Origin: an uncultured Porphyromonadaceae bacterium
Lineage (GTDB): Bacteria > Bacteroidota > Bacteroidia > Bacteroidales > Muribaculaceae
Length of the DNA: 64,000 nucleotides
Reading direction: 5' to 3'
Assembly: GCA_937989585.1 (NCBI GenBank)
Contig: CALKRW010000042.1
Span: 1 to 64,000, forward strand
Shown: one piece after another, positions 61,976 through 64,000 of the stretch
Numbering within the stretch: the first letter of the stretch is position 1
Layout of the letters: every line of letters starts with the position of its first letter
Position numbers and translations under genes: made by a program
Notes under the pieces: generated by a model
What the model saw: only the letters and a program-made list of their open reading frames with translations
Database searches by the model: none
Told to the model about the DNA's origin: nothing

Positions 61976-62755
61976 TTATTTGCCTGTGTAGAAACACTGG
62001 ACTTTCCCAACCTTGAGTTTGCCCTCGAGTTTGACTGGGATTCGGCGATGGTCGGCAGTAATCCATGCGTCCATGTCGTCCGAGGTCTTCTTGCCGCCTT
62101 CGCCGGTGAAGGTGAACCTTATGTGGTAGGCGTTGTAGGTCCGTTTGTCATACTTGACCGCTTCTGTCCCCATGTACTTTATGGTCAGAAGTTCCTTGCG
62201 TTTACCTGAGAAAATGTTGATTGTGACTACATGGCCTTTCTGCCACGTCTCGAACGGAAGCGAGCGCATGTAGTAGAATGAGGACAGCATGTCTACGGTC
62301 GTTCCGGTAGCCTGCAGGTCGAGCGTCTGGTTGAGGGTCTGTTTGCCTTTCTTGTCGTAATGGACACGTGTCGTACGGGCGGCCACCTTCCCTGAGCCGA
62401 GGTGTTTGTAAGTTACGCGGTCGCGTTTGTGGTCGTCGCCCTCGTGGGCGATTTTCTCATAGTATTGTGGTTTGAAACCATTGATGACGATGGAGCCGTT
62501 AAGTGTGTCGCGGACCTTGTAGAAATGATCGGCCCAGCGCTCTGAGGCGGCTGTGAGGCGCGTCTCATAGACATCGCCCCTCACCCTGAGGGATAGCGTG
62601 GCGTGGCCCGCCTGCTTGTTCACGAGTCCCCATTTGTACATGACCTTGTAGTCGAGCGACTCGTTTGAAAATGAGTGGGCGTACGCGGATGCGAGACCCG
62701 CAAGCACTAGAAAGACGGCGAGCATTGTTGCCGGGAGCATTCTGTTGAGTTTCAT
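61976..62755 (-). CDS. DUF3108 exported protein
   Basis: A 259-residue protein of the DUF3108 family: signal peptide (1-26, ASAYA-H) and a single beta-rich domain. KVMYKWGLVNKQAGHATLSL is near the start, DMLSSFYYMRSLPFETWQ and AWITADHRRIPVKLEGKLKVG are the family landmarks. Thought to lie in the periplasm; function unknown. About 276 bp of AT-rich sequence without a gene separates its end from moxR. Confidence 0.88.
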   Translation of the reverse strand: MKLNRMLPATMLAVFLVLAGLASAYAHSFSNESLDYKVMYKWGLVNKQAGHATLSLRVRGDVYETRLTAASERWADHFYKVRDTLNGSIVINGFKPQYYEKIAHEGDDHKRDRVTYKHLGSGKVAARTTRVHYDKKGKQTLNQTLDLQATGTTVDMLSSFYYMRSLPFETWQKGHVVTINIFSGKRKELLTIKYMGTEAVKYDKRTYNAYHIRFTFTGEGGKKTSDDMDAWITADHRRIPVKLEGKLKVGKVQCFYTGK

Positions 62756-62782
62756 TCTGATAAGTAGGTGAAGTCAAAAAAT

Positions 62783-62812
62783 AAGAGAGCCGACACGTGT
62801 CGGACTCTCTTT
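62783..62812 (-). terminator. Terminator of tdk
   Basis: AAGAGAG-CCGACAC pairs with GTGTCGG-A-CTCTCTT (one bulge). On the minus strand it is followed by ATTTTTT and lies about 97 bases after the tdk stop, before the DUF3108 gene. Confidence 0.8.
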
Positions 62813-62908
62813 AAGACGTCGCAGAGTGCGAAAAGTTTAGTTCCGGGAATTCTTTTTGCTTATTCCCTTGCTTGAAACATCTTGGGGCGGATATTAACGG
62901 GGTACCGT

Positions 62909-63553
62909 TCAGTCATCCTCTATGTCCGAGAAGTCGAAGGGCAGCGTGTCGCGCTCGCTCTGCTCGATGCGTTTGTTGCGCCAGCATTTGCGGCACACGG
63001 CAACATAGCGGTCATCGCCGCCTATTTCAACCTGTGCGCCCTCGCTCACGAAATTTCCATTAGCATCGATACGGGCGTTGACGATGGTCTTGTTGCCGCA
63101 GTTGCAGGTTGACTTTATCTCGTCGATGGTGTCGGCGATCTCGAATAGGCGTCGCGAACCCTCGAACAGATGCGACTGGAAGTCGGTGCGAAGTCCGAAG
63201 CACAGGACGTTTGACCCGAATTCATCCACTACGCGCGACAACTGGTCGACTTGCTGGGCGCTGAGGAACTGGGCCTCGTCGACAAGGAACCAGTCGATGA
63301 TTTTGCCCGATTTCTTGAACAGGTGTCGTATGAACTGGTAGACGTCAGTGTCAGGGAAAATCCACTCGCAGTGACGTTCGATGCCTATGCGCGAGCGGAT
63401 TACCGAATCGTTCTCGCGGGTGTCGATGGCCGGCTTCATGCACAGGTAGTTCATGTGGCGTTCCTCGAAATTGTACGCCATTGTAAGCAGCAGGGCTGTC
63501 TTGGCCGAGCCCATGGTGCCGTATCTGAAGTATAGTTTTCCTTTGCGGTTCAT
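62909..63553 (-). CDS. tdk: Thymidine kinase, type II
   Basis: Phosphorylates thymidine to dTMP for salvage. A 214-residue chain with P-loop GTMGSAKT (12-19), DEAQF with catalytic Glu93, and a zinc site Cys150/Cys152 and Cys187/Cys190. The P-loop has Ala in place of the usual Gly (SAKT instead of SGKT). It has its own terminator. A TAACTTTG box on the minus strand at 63580-63587, 26 bp upstream, is the likely promoter. Confidence 0.95.
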   Translation of the reverse strand: MNRKGKLYFRYGTMGSAKTALLLTMAYNFEERHMNYLCMKPAIDTRENDSVIRSRIGIERHCEWIFPDTDVYQFIRHLFKKSGKIIDWFLVDEAQFLSAQQVDQLSRVVDEFGSNVLCFGLRTDFQSHLFEGSRRLFEIADTIDEIKSTCNCGNKTIVNARIDANGNFVSEGAQVEIGGDDRYVAVCRKCWRNKRIEQSERDTLPFDFSDIEDD

Positions 63554-63579
63554 TGATTGGTTTTTTCGGATATTTCCGC

Positions 63580-63587
63580 CAAAGTTA
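63580..63587 (-). promoter_or_regulatory. -7 box of tdk
   Basis: TAACTTTG on the minus strand, 26 bp before the ATG. No clear -33 box. Confidence 0.55.
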
Positions 63588-63706
63588 GAGATTTTTTTCG
63601 GTACGTACGTCCCCCTTGCGTTAAAATTTCACACCGAAACAGCGGCCTGAAGTCCGGACAATGCCTATTGCCGCAGGCTATTTTTCTCTATGTCAAAAAT
63701 AAATGC

Positions 63707-63714
63707 TAATTTTG
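63707..63714 (+). promoter_or_regulatory. -7 box of gltX
   Basis: TAATTTTG, with a TTTC at 63683-63686 as a weak -33 box 20 bp upstream. The gltX ATG is 54 bp downstream. Confidence 0.55.
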
Positions 63715-63768
63715 TGGCTGGAAAATTCGCCACGGCTATTGGCCGGGAAAATAAATATAATTCAGAAC

Positions 63769-64000
63769 ATGGAAAAAGAAGTCCGCGTGCGCTTTGCGCC
63801 TTCGCCTACAGGTCCCCTTCACATCGGAGGTGTCCGTACCGCTTTATATAATTATCTCTTCGCCCGCAAGAATGGCGGCAAAATGATACTCCGTATCGAG
63901 GATACCGACTCGAACCGCTTCGTCCCCGGAGCCGAGGATTATATCAACGAGGCCCTTGCATGGCTTGGCATAGGTATTGACGAGGGCGTCCGCGAGGGTG
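63769..64000 (+). CDS. gltX: Glutamyl-tRNA synthetase, 5' part only
   Basis: Attaches glutamate to tRNA. The ATG at 63769 opens MEKEVRVRFAPSPTGPLHIGG, the class I synthetase HIGH motif region, then LRIEDTDSNRF. Only the first 77 codons are in the window and the frame is open at its end. Confidence 0.95.
   Translation, partial: MEKEVRVRFAPSPTGPLHIGGVRTALYNYLFARKNGGKMILRIEDTDSNRFVPGAEDYINEALAWLGIGIDEGVREG

Overview
The window looks like the chromosome of an anaerobic gut member of the order Bacteroidales, probably family Muribaculaceae. The evidence: about a dozen promoters carry the Bacteroidetes -7 box TAnnTTTG, several with a TTTG -33 box 19-21 bp upstream. The gene set includes a Bat aerotolerance operon, DUF4421 and DUF4252 proteins, class I fumarase plus methylmalonyl-CoA mutase (the succinate-propionate route), and secreted proteins ending in a type IX-secretion-like tail. 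The family assignment is inference; the order is well supported. The window is gene-dense and mostly housekeeping. I see no rRNA, tRNA, transposase, integrase, phage or CRISPR locus.

Layout. 1-4.6 kb: a decayed small gene, a secreted multidomain GH13 amylase with two starch-binding modules, a repeat-bearing intergenic region, and a tiny Ala/Glu/Pro-rich lipoprotein. 4.7-12 kb: a porin, class I fumarase, and a divergent pyrB-pyrI-flavin reductase-rlhA operon. 12-18 kb: a secreted protein, then carA and carB, so aspartate transcarbamoylase and carbamoyl-phosphate synthase (the first steps of pyrimidine synthesis) lie close together. 18-26.5 kb: an M16 protease, PBP1A, holA, an orphan HsdR_N-type nuclease-fold protein, and an ECF sigma factor with a membrane partner. 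26.5-31.1 kb, minus strand: guaA, a zinc-ribbon membrane protein, mutL. 31.3-38.4 kb: a DUF4421 barrel, an ECF sigma/anti-sigma/DUF4252/Rossmann operon, a TPR protein, and a PstS-like lipoprotein with a small membrane protein.

38.5-43.7 kb: an LTA-synthase-like sulfatase-fold gene lies between two copies of the uvrA upstream region. The outer copy carries a decayed fragment of the uvrA start; the intact uvrA follows. 43.7-51 kb: mutB-mutA, an IMPACT-family protein, an endonuclease/exonuclease/phosphatase whose signal peptide is one base out of frame, a universal stress protein, and a small DNA-binding protein. 51.3-61.7 kb: one long minus-strand Bat operon (moxR, DUF58, an anchored protein, batA, batB, batC, a stand-alone BatD-like domain, batD, batE, and perhaps one more secreted protein). 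62-64 kb: a DUF3108 protein, thymidine kinase, and the start of gltX, which runs off the window.

The observations most worth following up are the uvrA-region duplication around the sulfatase gene, the T7 frame break, the stand-alone BatD domain, the 20-glutamine tract in BatC, the acidic threonine repeats of the zinc-ribbon protein, and the inverted repeat between fumarase and pyrB. I did not find a convincing undescribed multi-gene system.
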